A DNA stretch of 64,000 bases from JALORV01 sp963780715 (GTDB lineage: Bacteria > Pseudomonadota > Gammaproteobacteria > Burkholderiales > Burkholderiaceae_F): positions 62,001 through 126,000 of the forward strand of contig CAWADK010000001.1 in NCBI GenBank assembly GCA_963780715.1. The letters are read 5' to 3'. Shown here in pieces: positions 55,204 to 63,958 of this stretch (its first letter is position 1; the number at the start of each line of letters is the position of its first letter). The notes below the pieces were generated by a model. The model did no database searches. It was given only the letters and a program-made list of their open reading frames with translations, and was not told the origin of the DNA. Made by a program: the position numbers and the translations under genes.

Positions 55204-55635
55204 TCAGACCGTCTCGACGCCGATCACCAAGCGTTGCCCGAGAACGCTGATCGCCTTGGCGATGCGCGGCAGCTTGGAACCGTAGTGCGGGTCGAGAAGT
55301 CGCCGAACCTCCTTCTCGTCTACGCCAAGCCGCTTAGCTAACTGCACTTTGCTGATCCCCGCGCGACGCATGGCAACATACAGCGCTGCCTTGGCGACAG
55401 TCTCCGGCGGTGGCGCCACCATGTGCTCGCGACGCCGCGCCTTGCTCGGCTCGGGGAAGGCCAGGCCCTCTGTCAGGTACGTGGCGAATACTTCATCCAT
55501 CGCATCGGATGCCTGTTCCAGTGCCTCCTCGACGCTTTCGCCCTGCGTGATCAGTTCGGGCAGGTCGCGGCAGGTGACAACGTAGCCACCATCCTCGGCA
55601 GGAGAAAGCAGAACGGCGTACTGAAAACGATTCAT
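55204..55635 (-). CDS. hicB: HicB-family antitoxin
   Basis: A 143-residue HicB antitoxin. The N-terminal partial RNase H-like domain (YAVLLSPAEDGGYVVTCRDLPELITQGESVEEAL) is followed by a C-terminal helix-turn-helix (MRRAGISKVQLAKRLGVDEKEVRRLLDP). It starts 10 bases after the HicA stop, in toxin-antitoxin order. Confidence 0.92.
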   Translation of the reverse strand: MNRFQYAVLLSPAEDGGYVVTCRDLPELITQGESVEEALEQASDAMDEVFATYLTEGLAFPEPSKARRREHMVAPPPETVAKAALYVAMRRAGISKVQLAKRLGVDEKEVRRLLDPHYGSKLPRIAKAISVLGQRLVIGVETV

Positions 55636-55645
55636 GCGAGTCCCT

Positions 55646-55858
55646 TTAGAGGTCCTTTACCTTGATGCCGAGCTGGGAACACATCGCGTGAAGGGTCCCG
55701 GTTTTCAACTCGTCCTTCAGGTTGCGGACAACGGTAAATGCGGTACCAAAGTACGGCGTCTGGTGACTGCCTTTTCTGCGCGCCGCGTTCAGGACAACCG
55801 GGAGGTTCCGGGCACGCCCCAGCGCTTTCACCTTGCGAACGAACTCATTGCCAGTCAC
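55646..55858 (-). CDS. hicA: HicA-family mRNA interferase toxin
   Basis: A 70-residue HicA toxin with the double-stranded RNA-binding-like fold. The catalytic His is in KGSHQT and the C-terminal GTLHAMCSQLGIKVKDL is characteristic. It is intact. HicA cleaves mRNA and is neutralised by HicB. Confidence 0.9.
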   Translation of the reverse strand: MTGNEFVRKVKALGRARNLPVVLNAARRKGSHQTPYFGTAFTVVRNLKDELKTGTLHAMCSQLGIKVKDL

Positions 55859-55867
55859 AACTCATTG

Positions 55868-55885
55868 TCGGACGAAAACGTCCGA
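55868..55885. promoter_or_regulatory. Operator palindrome of the hicAB module
   Basis: TCGGACG-AAAA-CGTCCGA is a perfect inverted repeat about 10 bases upstream of the hicA start, where HicB would bind. Confidence 0.7.
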
Positions 55886-55999
55886 AAGTAAAGTGCCAAT
55901 TGGGTCCGCTTTGCGGCGCTTTTATTCTCGACCAGGCGAGGCGTCGTGTAATGTCGCCGGCGCGGTGGCAGACCATTCCGATGCACCGCCGGAGGCACT

Positions 56000-57814
56000 A
56001 TGGGCGCCGTGGGAGTGACGCCGATGGGTGGAGCGCGATCTCCGCGCTGGAAGCCAGGGGTGGCCTGCTTGGCGCTGGCAGTCATCGTTGCGCTGGCGGC
56101 CGTCGGGTCAGGCGCCTGCGCACGGCTGGACGCCTTGCTTTACGACGCGCAGACCGCGGCGGTACGAGTGGCCGCCCCGGTTCCTGCTGAAGGCGTCGTC
56201 CTGGTCGGTATCGATCAGGCGACCGTCGACGGGATCGCGGCGCCGATCGCACTCTGGCACGCGGAACTCGGCACGGCACTCGGCGCGATGGCGAGGGGTG
56301 GCCCCCGGCTGGTCGCTCTCGACGTCGTTTTGCCCGAGAGATCTATGAACGCCTTCGGCACGGGTCTCGACATCGCATTGCTGAAGGGCATCGTGTCGGC
56401 GCGGGCCGTGAACCCTGATGGGGGCATCGTCCTCGCGCTGCAACCGGACGCCGTGGGCGGTCTGCGGCCGATCTACCCGCCGTATGTCGCCGCGGCAGGG
56501 CCGCAGGGCGTCGGTGCAGCGGTATTTCGCATCGAGGTGGACGGCGCGGTGCGTTTCGTCGATCCGGACATCTCGACCTTCACTTCGGCCATCGCACGGC
56601 GCCTCGAACGCCCGACGCCGGTCGGCTACATCGACTACACGCGCGGCGACGGATTCCACTACGTACCGCTGATCGAGGTCCTGCAACGCGCCCGCGCTGA
56701 CGACAAGGCCTGGCTGGTACAGCAGTTCGCCGACAAGGTCATTGTCGTCGGCAGCGTGCTGCCGCTGCTGGATCGACGACAACAGCCCGTCGCGCTCGCA
56801 GCCTGGGAGCCCGCGCATGTCGAGCCTCCCGCCACGCTCATCCATGCGCAGGCCATACGCACGCTGCTCGCCGGCACCTTCATCCGGGAGTTGCCGCTGG
56901 CTGCCTTGCTTTCACTCGTGCTGGCCTTCGCGCTCCTGGCGCTCGTTCCCGGAACCATCGCACGCTGGCTCGCCCTGGGTGCAGCCGTCGCCGGCAGCTT
57001 CGTTGTCGCCTGCTGGGGGCTGCGCGCCGGTTGGCATGCGCCGCTGGCAACGCCCTGGGTTGCGGGAGTAACGGCGGCTGTCGCGCGCTCGGGGTTTGAT
57101 GGCTGGCACTTCCTGCGCGAACGGAACCGGCTCGCGCGGCTGTTTGCAGGCTACGTCAGTCCGCAGGTGTTCCGCGGGGTCATGGCAGGTGATCTCGCGG
57201 GGCGGGGGCGGGGCACGCTCGGGATCCTGTTTGCCGACGTGCGCGGATTCACCACATTGACGGAACACAGTGCCGCCGAGGACGTGCTGGATGTCCTCAA
57301 TCGGTACTACAGCGCGGTCACGCCCATCCTGCACGCATATGGCGCGACGATCGACGCGTTCCGGGGTGACGGGCTCAACGCCCTGTTCGGCGCACCCGAG
57401 CCGCAAGCCGAGGCCGCCGGGGCGGCTCTGCGAGCCGCGCGCGCGATGCTTGCAGTCCTCGTTGCCGTCAACGAGTCGCTTGTCAGGGAAGGCCGTGCAC
57501 CGCTGCAGATCGGCATCGGGCTCGCCTGCGGCGAGGCTGTGTTCGGTGACGTCGGATCGCGCGACCGGCGTGACTTCACGGCCATCGGCGATCCCGTGAA
57601 CCTGGCGGCCCGCCTGCAGGATCTGACCCGGCAGCTCGATTGTCCGATCCTGCTGACCGACGCAATGCACGGCATGCTTTCGCCGGAGGAGGCTCTCGGC
57701 CTCGTTGACCTTGGCGTGCAGCCCATCAAGGGACACACTGCGGTCCGCGTCTGGGGCTGCAACCGGCTGCGCGCGGATGGCCAGGCCGCGGCCGACCCGC
57801 GACGCACTGTGTGA
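56000..57814 (+). CDS. CHASE2-domain adenylate/guanylate cyclase
   Basis: A 604-residue class III cyclase. An N-terminal membrane segment and a periplasmic CHASE2 sensor domain (about 40-290: VGIDQATVDGIAAPIALWHAELG ... LVALDVVLPER) precede three membrane helices (about 295-365). The cytosolic cyclase domain (about 400-590) has metal motif FADVRGFTTLTE, DAFRGDGLNALFG and DFTAIGDPVNLAARLQ. The product is probably cAMP. It is followed by a FecR-like gene and then a Crp-family regulator, a plausible signal path. Confidence 0.92.
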   Translation: MGAVGVTPMGGARSPRWKPGVACLALAVIVALAAVGSGACARLDALLYDAQTAAVRVAAPVPAEGVVLVGIDQATVDGIAAPIALWHAELGTALGAMARGGPRLVALDVVLPERSMNAFGTGLDIALLKGIVSARAVNPDGGIVLALQPDAVGGLRPIYPPYVAAAGPQGVGAAVFRIEVDGAVRFVDPDISTFTSAIARRLERPTPVGYIDYTRGDGFHYVPLIEVLQRARADDKAWLVQQFADKVIVVGSVLPLLDRRQQPVALAAWEPAHVEPPATLIHAQAIRTLLAGTFIRELPLAALLSLVLAFALLALVPGTIARWLALGAAVAGSFVVACWGLRAGWHAPLATPWVAGVTAAVARSGFDGWHFLRERNRLARLFAGYVSPQVFRGVMAGDLAGRGRGTLGILFADVRGFTTLTEHSAAEDVLDVLNRYYSAVTPILHAYGATIDAFRGDGLNALFGAPEPQAEAAGAALRAARAMLAVLVAVNESLVREGRAPLQIGIGLACGEAVFGDVGSRDRRDFTAIGDPVNLAARLQDLTRQLDCPILLTDAMHGMLSPEEALGLVDLGVQPIKGHTAVRVWGCNRLRADGQAAADPRRTV

Positions 57815-57903
57815 ATTTTCTGCATCGTAAGAGCGCCATGCAGCGAATTGCCGGAGCTAGCTTCGAAATACCATGCAACAAGACAAAGGTCGGCGCTGAT
57901 CGG

Positions 57904-58752
57904 ATGCCCAACAAGTCAAGCAATCGCTGTTCGAACCTGCGCACGTTCCTGCGGCGCATCGGGACGTCTGTGATCATCGTCACGGTCGTCGGCGGCGCCG
58001 TTGCGGCTCCACCTGCGGAGCCGGTCGGGCTGGTTACCGAACTCGCCGGAGTTGGGAACGTCCGGCAAAAGCCGGATGGCGGCCCGCTCGAGCCTCTCCG
58101 CGAGCTGGTGCCGGGCGCCGTGGTTTCGCTTGCCGGCGCCGCCAGAGCCACCATCGTGCACACGCCGACCGGCACGGTGTATGAGCTGGCCGGCCCCGGC
58201 CGGTTTCAGGTCCAAGCCAGGAGCATCGAACCGCTCAACGGTGCGAAGCTCTCGAAACGCGGGCTCCCGCCGGAGCTGAGGGCGTTCCAGTTGAAGCCAC
58301 TGTCGACAATGCAGGCCAGCATCGTGATGCGCGGCGCGGCGCCGCTGCGGCTCGAAGGTCCGAACGGAGGTGTGCTCGCCACCGATGAGTTGATCTATCG
58401 GGTCCGCGGCAACCTGACCGTCCAGACAGTGGAAGTCATTGACCCGGAGAGCTCGGATGCCTGGCCGATCTCGAACACCGGTGCATCGTTGGTCGTCGGA
58501 ACCTCGGTGCCCGTACGGCCGGGCCGGCCGTACACGGTCGTCGTCAAGGGCACGGACGCACGCGGCAAGTTGACGCAACTGTCGTCTCGTTTCTGGCTGA
58601 TCGAAGCTGATGCTGCGTCGAGGCTGCAGGCGGCGCGCCCTGAAGAGTCCGCACCGTTGACCGAGCTGATCGTCTACGCGATGGCCGTGGAAACCGCCGG
58701 CGCGACGGCGACGGCGCGTACGGCCTGGAACACAATCAACAGACGTCGTTGA
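57904..58752 (+). CDS. FecR-domain protein
   Basis: A 282-residue secreted protein. A signal anchor (IGTSVIIVTVVGGAVAAPP) is followed by a FecR-like domain (LTELAGVGNVRQKPDGGPLEPLRELVPGAVVSLAGAARATIVHTPTGTVYELAGPGRF), then an unrecognised beta-rich C-terminal half. CHASE2 cyclase plus FecR pairs occur in many Proteobacteria. The start at 57904 fits the signal best; an ATG 93 bases earlier is possible. Confidence 0.8.
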   Translation: MPNKSSNRCSNLRTFLRRIGTSVIIVTVVGGAVAAPPAEPVGLVTELAGVGNVRQKPDGGPLEPLRELVPGAVVSLAGAARATIVHTPTGTVYELAGPGRFQVQARSIEPLNGAKLSKRGLPPELRAFQLKPLSTMQASIVMRGAAPLRLEGPNGGVLATDELIYRVRGNLTVQTVEVIDPESSDAWPISNTGASLVVGTSVPVRPGRPYTVVVKGTDARGKLTQLSSRFWLIEADAASRLQAARPEESAPLTELIVYAMAVETAGATATARTAWNTINRRR

Positions 58753-59073
58753 GTGCGCGAGGCGCCGCTGGGGCGGTTGCGGCTCGATGTCAATGTCCGC
58801 GCGAGATCATTGATCCGCAGAGCTGAGGCGCCTATTCTTCGCGGCCTGCGCCGATATGATCTCCGCACAGGGCGGGGAGGGAGACGCCAGCAATGCCAGC
58901 CAGGCCGTGCCACCGTATGCAGAGCGTGGTGGCGGACGCATTGAACGCGCACGCGGGCGCGACAGGTTCGCGGCAGGAGCGCAGCCGCGCAATGCGAGCC
59001 CATGCGCCTTGCTCGTGGACACCTTCTCAGTTTGATGCCCCGTCGCGGGCGGAAGTCTCGCGAAGGGACTGAA
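58753..59073. other. Gene-poor stretch upstream of the Crp-family gene
   Basis: About 320 bases without a recognisable gene. The right end contains the ribosome site of the Crp-family gene. No FNR/Crp box (TTGAY-N4-RTCAA or TGTGA-N6-TCACA) was found. Confidence 0.4.
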
Positions 59074-59709
59074 ATGCAGGCCGCCACACTCATTGCTGCC
59101 ATTGCCGATCCCGCCGTGCGGGCGCTCGCGGAACTGGGGCGCGTCCGCTCCTACCCGAAGCAGACGGTGATCATCCACGAGGGCGACGCGGCCGACACGG
59201 TGTACATCGTGCTCTGCGGCGGCGTGCGCGTGTTTTCCTCCGCCGAGGATGGTCGCGATGTCGTGCTCGACGTGCTCGGCCCGGGCGAAATCCTTGGCGA
59301 GATGGCGCTCGATGGCTCTCCGCGCTCGGCCTCGGTGATGACGACGGAACCCACCTCGGTTGCCGTGCTCGACGCGGTGGGCCTGCGCGAGCGGCTGAAG
59401 TCTGATGTCAACCTCGCGATGCTGCTGGTGACCGAGCTCCTAAGGCGCCTGCGAAAGACGAGTGGGGTCGTCAAGCAACTCGCTCTGGGCGATGTTTACG
59501 AGCGCCTCAGCGGCGTACTAACGGAACTGTTCGCGGCGAGCACTTCCGGCGACTCGATCGAGGGCCTGACGCAGCAGGATCTCGCGGATCGCGTCAGCGC
59601 CTCGCGTGACATGGTCAATCGCATTTTCAGGGAGCTTGAGCGCGGCGGCTACGTTCAGGTAGCGCGCCGCCGGATCACGCTGCTGAAGCCTTTGCCGGCG
59701 CGCTGGTAG
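59074..59709 (+). CDS. Crp/Fnr-family regulator
   Basis: A 211-residue Crp-type protein. The cNMP-binding domain has VIIHEGDAADTVYIVLCGGVRVF and the phosphate-binding cassette PGEILGEMALDGSPRSASV, which is typical of cAMP binding. The C-terminal winged helix-turn-helix is LTQQDLADRVSASRDMVNRIFRELERGGYV. No FNR-type N-terminal cysteine cluster is present. The start ATG 59074 with AAGGGA upstream is used. It is the likely effector of the cyclase two genes upstream. Confidence 0.9.
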   Translation: MQAATLIAAIADPAVRALAELGRVRSYPKQTVIIHEGDAADTVYIVLCGGVRVFSSAEDGRDVVLDVLGPGEILGEMALDGSPRSASVMTTEPTSVAVLDAVGLRERLKSDVNLAMLLVTELLRRLRKTSGVVKQLALGDVYERLSGVLTELFAASTSGDSIEGLTQQDLADRVSASRDMVNRIFRELERGGYVQVARRRITLLKPLPARW

Positions 59710-59710
59710 C

Positions 59711-59730
59711 GCCACCGGGAGTCCGGTGGC
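59711..59730. other. Perfect hairpin after the Crp-family gene
   Basis: GCCACCGG-GAGT-CCGGTGGC begins just after the stop codon. No T-run follows, so it is not a standard intrinsic terminator. It may stabilise the mRNA 3' end. Confidence 0.45.
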
Positions 59731-59961
59731 TCATGCAACGGCGCATCGGCCGTTCCTGATGCCGCGGGAGATTCGGGCAGCAGGGCGGCGCTCCCGACGG
59801 CGCCCTGACCTGCCACGAAAGCGGCCCATTCCGCTTTCGGAGAGCCGAACGGCGCGACGACGACATCGTCTCACACGATCACAGTGGCGCCATCCGATCG
59901 GACTCGATCGGAATTCGGGCAGGCCCGAATGTGCCTGCAAGTGAATGGTTCCGGAGGACAC

Positions 59962-60282
59962 ATGATCCACTCGCGCTATCCACTCACTTCCGGCGGCGCG
60001 TTTCCCGCTGCGCAGCGAGGAGCGGCGCTGGCCAAGACAATCGCTGCCGTCGGTGTACTCGGTGGCGTCCTTGCGATCGCGGTGCTTGCCTCCCGCGACA
60101 TCCAGCGTCCAGCCGAGGGCCGCACTCGCAGCGACATGACCGTCCCGGCGGCCATTCACCTCGCTGTCCACAGGAGCCCGGAATCGGGCATTGACGGCGG
60201 CGGCGCCGCGGAACGATTGCCGGCGCGCTCCGCGGCGAAGCAGCCGCCGGCGAGTCGGCAGCGTGCGGGCAGCGCATCGTGA
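59962..60282 (+). CDS. Small membrane protein of unknown function
   Basis: A 106-residue protein with one hydrophobic helix (LAKTIAAVGVLGGVLAIAVLA) near residues 23-43 and a basic, Pro/Ser-rich tail. The ribosome site GGAGGA and ATG spacing are good. No family is recognised. Confidence 0.6.
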   Translation: MIHSRYPLTSGGAFPAAQRGAALAKTIAAVGVLGGVLAIAVLASRDIQRPAEGRTRSDMTVPAAIHLAVHRSPESGIDGGGAAERLPARSAAKQPPASRQRAGSAS

Positions 60283-60548
60283 TGTGACAGGCTGCATTAC
60301 CCTTCCGCCGTTGAGCACTGCGGGCTCAGCAACGGCGCGCTTCTCACACAGCGCCAGGAGCGTGCAACGCTGCGCCAGGTTGGCCCCAAGGTGGTTGAGA
60401 CTGGACCTCGTTGCCAGAGTCGAACTAATCTGCTGCCGTGATTGCCGGCGCCGTCGCACTTGGAGAAAGTGGAGATCGCAGGATTGGGCGATGTGCGCGG
60501 CCGGCGCCGTGTTCGGCTTGTTCCTGACTTGCAAACCCAACGTGCACA

Positions 60549-61274
60549 ATGAATGAGGCAACGCAGTCTGCCTATTCCATCCCGGCCCGCGCGGCGCTGC
60601 AGTGGTGGGCCCGGGGTCTCGGCTTCTGGAAGCAGGCGCCGCTCAGGATCACTTTGTGGAGTCTCCTTCCGCTCGTCGTGGAAGCGCTGCTCCAGGCCCT
60701 GCCCGAAGTTGGCATCGTGGTGTCGAAACTGCTGACGCCGGTGGCCAGCGTCGTCGTTTACCTGGCGTTTGACGGGATCCACCGCAAGCAGCCGCTCAGT
60801 GCCGCTGCTGTCGCCACGAGGGTCCGGCAGATCGGCGCCGGCGGGCTGCTTGGACTGGCGTTGGTGATGTTCACGATCTACATCGCTCAAGTGATCGTTG
60901 GATACCTGGCTTACGGCGCGCCGGCGCTTGACGTAGCGCTCCTTGGCAGGACCGACGGCCACCGCGAGTTGTTGGATCAGCGCTTTCTTCTGGTGCTGGT
61001 GCTGGTCGGACTCGTGCCCGGTGTCCTGTTGCTCTTCGTGACGCCGCTGGTTGCATTGGGCGGGCAAGCGCCAATGCGCGCCGCCTCCATCAGCGCCGCG
61101 ACGATGCTGACCTCGCCGGCGGCCTATGTGGTCACCTTCGTGCTGACCGCAATTCTCATTGCGGCCGCGATCACGTGGGGGAGCGGGATCGCACTGCTCG
61201 CACTCGTGCCATGGGTATCCGCCGTGCACTTCGTCGCGTATCGCGACGTGTTCGGGCGTTTCGGGCATGCGTAG
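60549..61274 (+). CDS. BPSS1780-like membrane protein
   Basis: A 241-residue polytopic membrane protein (about five to six helices) resembling the BPSS1780 family of Burkholderiales (ARAALQWWARGLGFWKQAPLRITLWSLL). Function is unknown. It stands alone on the plus strand. Confidence 0.8.
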   Translation: MNEATQSAYSIPARAALQWWARGLGFWKQAPLRITLWSLLPLVVEALLQALPEVGIVVSKLLTPVASVVVYLAFDGIHRKQPLSAAAVATRVRQIGAGGLLGLALVMFTIYIAQVIVGYLAYGAPALDVALLGRTDGHRELLDQRFLLVLVLVGLVPGVLLLFVTPLVALGGQAPMRAASISAATMLTSPAAYVVTFVLTAILIAAAITWGSGIALLALVPWVSAVHFVAYRDVFGRFGHA

Positions 61275-61367
61275 AAGCCCGCCGCCAATGACCGCATTAC
61301 CGTGGACGGCTCGCGCGACAAATGAGCCACTGGCGAACTTGCATTCATTGATGAGGCAGCCGCGGGG

Positions 61368-61568
61368 TTGCGCCGGATACCGCAGCTTGCACCGCGAAAG
61401 CGAGCGGGCATCATCCGAGCCGAAGCAATGTCTCAGGTTGCCAAGGATGCTGGTCTCAGTCGTGAGTGCCCCTGTCGTGTCCACAGCGCGGACGGTCACC
61501 GTTACTTTGTGACGGAAGTGAAGGTCGCCAAGGCACTCGGCGTGATGCTGAATGGTGAGGCAGCGTGA
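61368..61568 (+). pseudogene. Truncated HigA-type antitoxin remnant
   Basis: The C-terminal half of an antitoxin (AMSQVAKDAGLSRE ... KVAKALGVMLNGEAA) aligns without gaps to residues 60-105 of the antitoxin at 44570-44887. The N-terminal half and the toxin are missing. The 36 bases 61560-61595 beyond the stop match 44543-44578 on the opposite strand at 35 of 36 positions. It is a relict copy of that module, or of a close relative. Confidence 0.75.
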
Positions 61569-61595
61569 TTGATCGCAAGGCTCAACTCGGCCAAC
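61560..61595. repeat. 36-nt repeat shared with the first HigBA locus
   Basis: 35 of 36 bases are identical to the reverse complement of 44543-44578. It spans the antitoxin stop codon and 3' flank. Confidence 0.85.
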
Positions 61596-61731
61596 ACGGA
61601 ACAGATCGGTAGCCTTTGGTTTCGACTCAATTGCGAACGCTGGCTCGCACCGCAAGAGCGGTCGTTGATCGGTCGCTCGATCTTTGGCAGGCATTGACGC
61701 GCCGGTCCGCGCCGGGCATATTTTCGGGGTC

Positions 61732-62190
61732 ATGCGACCGGCCATCTTGTTCGTCATTGCCTGCGCGCTGTATGCCACGGCGCTCCCCGCCCATGCGCAG
61801 CTCTATAAGTGGGTCGATAGCAGCGGCGTCGTTAACTATGGCGACTGGCCACCGGCGGGCGTCAAGCTGCAGCCCGTTAACCACGGCACACTCAGTTCGG
61901 TCGCCGACCGCGCGCTTGTGTCGACTCCAACCCGCGCACCGGGTCCAGCACGCAACGCATCTCGCACGGACGGCCGGGCTGCAAGCGTGCGCAATGAAGA
62001 TTTGAAGTCAACTAGCCCGGCCTCACCGGTTGACGCCGATGTCGATGGCACTTATGCGCCGTACTACGACTATGCGCGGCGGCCGGTGGCGGTTGAGACT
62101 GAACGACGACGCGAAAACGCGCCGGCCGTGAAGCCGCTCCTCCCCATTAACCCCGCCATACCGGACATGCCGCTGCGGCCGCGCCGGTGA
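61732..62190 (+). CDS. DUF4124-domain secreted protein
   Basis: A 152-residue protein with a signal peptide (MRPAILFVIACALYATALPAHA) and an N-terminal DUF4124 domain (QLYKWVDSSGVVNYGDWPPAGV). The rest is Pro/Arg-rich and unstructured. The family occurs in Gamma- and Betaproteobacteria; role unknown. Confidence 0.82.
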   Translation: MRPAILFVIACALYATALPAHAQLYKWVDSSGVVNYGDWPPAGVKLQPVNHGTLSSVADRALVSTPTRAPGPARNASRTDGRAASVRNEDLKSTSPASPVDADVDGTYAPYYDYARRPVAVETERRRENAPAVKPLLPINPAIPDMPLRPRR

Positions 62191-62526
62191 AGCGCTGACA
62201 AGCGAGATCTCGCGTGCCGGCCAGTTTCTGCCGCTGGCGCATCAAACGAAGGCCCCCCGATAGCAGCCGCGTTTGGGAGGCCGCGGTTATCCTTGGAGTC
62301 AATGGCCGTCCTCCTAAGGGCGATGGACCTCAGTGTTCTGCTTAGCCCAAGCCAAAGGGCCGAGGGGCGCTTTGAACTGGCTATGCGGGTTGTTAAGCGG
62401 CGGCGTGCCCGGCAGAATCGACTCACATCGATCAAAGGGTAAGTCGCCCATGACGTCTCAAAAAGACGCGAGCCGGCTGCTTCACAGAGTCGAGTCACCC
62501 AACCGCACGGTGCACTTCCCACTGAC
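62191..62526. other. Gene-poor stretch
   Basis: About 336 bases between the DUF4124 and LssY-domain genes. No gene, clear terminator or recognised promoter is supported. Confidence 0.4.
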
Positions 62527-63249
62527 ATGCGAGATGCCGCAATAGCTTCTGCTGGACGGAGTTTCCGGCGTCACTGGCGCTCGTTTGTCCTTGGACTGGC
62601 GGTCTGGGGCATCCTGGCTTATCTGCTCGCCCCACGCTTGTGGAATTTCTACTTCGAGCACGCGAAGCCGCTGCCAGACGTCGCGCGCGTGACGCACACA
62701 TCCGACGGCCATCCCGGCGATCCGGTCAACATCGCGCTCGAAGGCAGCGAGGCGGACGTCGTCAAGGCGATGCTGGCGGCGGGCTGGTATCCGGCGGACC
62801 CGGTCACTCTGTCGTCGAGCGTCCGGATCGCGGTGGACACGGCGCTGCGGCGTCCTGACGACACGGCCCCGGTCAGCCCGCTCTACCTGTTCGGCCGCAA
62901 GGAGGATCTGGCATTCGAAAAGCCGGTGCCCGGTGGGCCGCGCCATCGCCATCATGTCCGGTACTGGCGTTGGGACCAGACGCGGGATGGATTGCCGGTC
63001 TGGTTCGGCGCCGCGACCTATGACGAGCACGCCGGATTGAGCTACACGACCGGCCAGGTCACGCATCACATCGGCCCCGACGTGGACGCCGAGCGCGATC
63101 TCATCTCGGCGAATCTCGGAAGTGCCCGGTGGGCCAGCGGCGTCGAATGGGTCGTTGGCTTCCACCGGCAGCTCGAGGGGCGCAACGGCGGCGGCGACCT
63201 GTGGCGCACTGATGGCCGATTGGCGGTCGTGAAACTCGTCGCCCCGTGA
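62527..63249 (+). CDS. LssY C-terminal-domain membrane protein
   Basis: A 240-residue protein with one N-terminal membrane helix (RSFVLGLAVWGILAYLLAPRL) and a LssY-C-type domain (PVNIALEGSEADVVKAMLAAGWYPADPVTL ... SPLYLFGRKEDLAFEKPV ... RHRHHVRYWRW). In larger proteins this domain is fused to DedA and PAP2 phosphatases; here it stands alone. The 3' end overlaps the next gene by 4 bases. Confidence 0.82.
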   Translation: MRDAAIASAGRSFRRHWRSFVLGLAVWGILAYLLAPRLWNFYFEHAKPLPDVARVTHTSDGHPGDPVNIALEGSEADVVKAMLAAGWYPADPVTLSSSVRIAVDTALRRPDDTAPVSPLYLFGRKEDLAFEKPVPGGPRHRHHVRYWRWDQTRDGLPVWFGAATYDEHAGLSYTTGQVTHHIGPDVDAERDLISANLGSARWASGVEWVVGFHRQLEGRNGGGDLWRTDGRLAVVKLVAP

Positions 63250-63510
63250 CAGCCACATCGCCTGGAATGTCCCAGCGATACCCACGTCGATTTGTGCGAC
63301 TTCTGGCGGTTCTTGCCGGCACATTGCTGGTCACCTGCACCTGCTTCGCGGCTGACGCGGCGCCGCCGCAGCGCGTCCAGATCATTCACTCCTTCGGCCG
63401 AGACTTCGCGCCTTACGACACCATTGCTTCCGTCTTCCGGGCCGAACTCGCCAGACGCTCGTCCGGACCCATCGTCGTTTACGAGGCAACGCTCGACAGG
63501 GGAAGACCGC
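63246..63510 (+). pseudogene. Truncated sensor kinase/ABC-substrate-binding-like N terminus
   Basis: A signal peptide (LLAVLAGTLLVTCTCFAADA) is followed by the start of an ABC-substrate-binding-like sensor domain (RVQIIHSFGRDFAPYDTIASVFRAELARRS), common at the N terminus of hybrid kinases. Homology ends abruptly near 63500 (YEATLDRG) and the sequence changes to an unrelated frame. It is probably truncated or joined at a deletion point. Confidence 0.55.
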
Positions 63511-63512
63511 AG

Positions 63513-63958
63513 ACGAACCACGCAGAAGAGGACACATCACGGGCGTTTCCGCAGCGGGCGCGCGCGGCACGGTCGGCAACGAGTACACGGGGCAGTCCAC
63601 CAATGTCTCGCATGCCAATGTCAGCGGCCCGGGCGGCAACGAAATGCGCACCGCGACTGTCGGCAACGACCACTACGCCGATGTGAACGGCAACGTATAC
63701 AAGAACACGGGCAGCGGCTGGGAGCAGCACAACAGCAACGGCAGCTGGAGCAGCGCGAGCAGTGAAGGGTCGCGCTCGATGGCATCGGAGCAAGAGGCAC
63801 GCGAGAACGGCGAGCGGCGGTCGTCCGCATCGTCCTATGGCGGCGGTGAGCGCGGTTATGGTGAGGGATTCCGTGGCGGCGGCAGCGAGCCGGCATCCCA
63901 CGGCGGATTCGAGCGCGGCGGCGGCAGCTTTGGCGGCGGCGGCGGCCGCAGGCGCTGA
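63513..63958 (+). pseudogene. C-terminal fragment of a Gly/Asn/Ser-rich protein
   Basis: A frame without its own good start encodes VSAAGARGTVGNEYTG ... GNVYKNTGSGWEQHNSNGSW and then a Glu/Arg/Gly-rich tail (GGSFGGGGGRRR). This resembles the C terminus of larger secreted proteins with NVYKNTG-type repeats. It abuts the truncated sensor gene at 63246-63510, suggesting an assembly join or deletion. Confidence 0.5.

Noticed and set aside
59711..59730. Intrinsic terminator after the Crp-family gene
   Set aside because: The hairpin is perfect but has no T-run on either strand, so I list it only as a hairpin.
63246..63686. One continuous 146-residue protein
   Set aside because: After about residue 88 the composition becomes that of a shadow frame (Arg/Ala/Pro-rich), while the neighbouring frame carries the recognisable NVYKNTG-type sequence.
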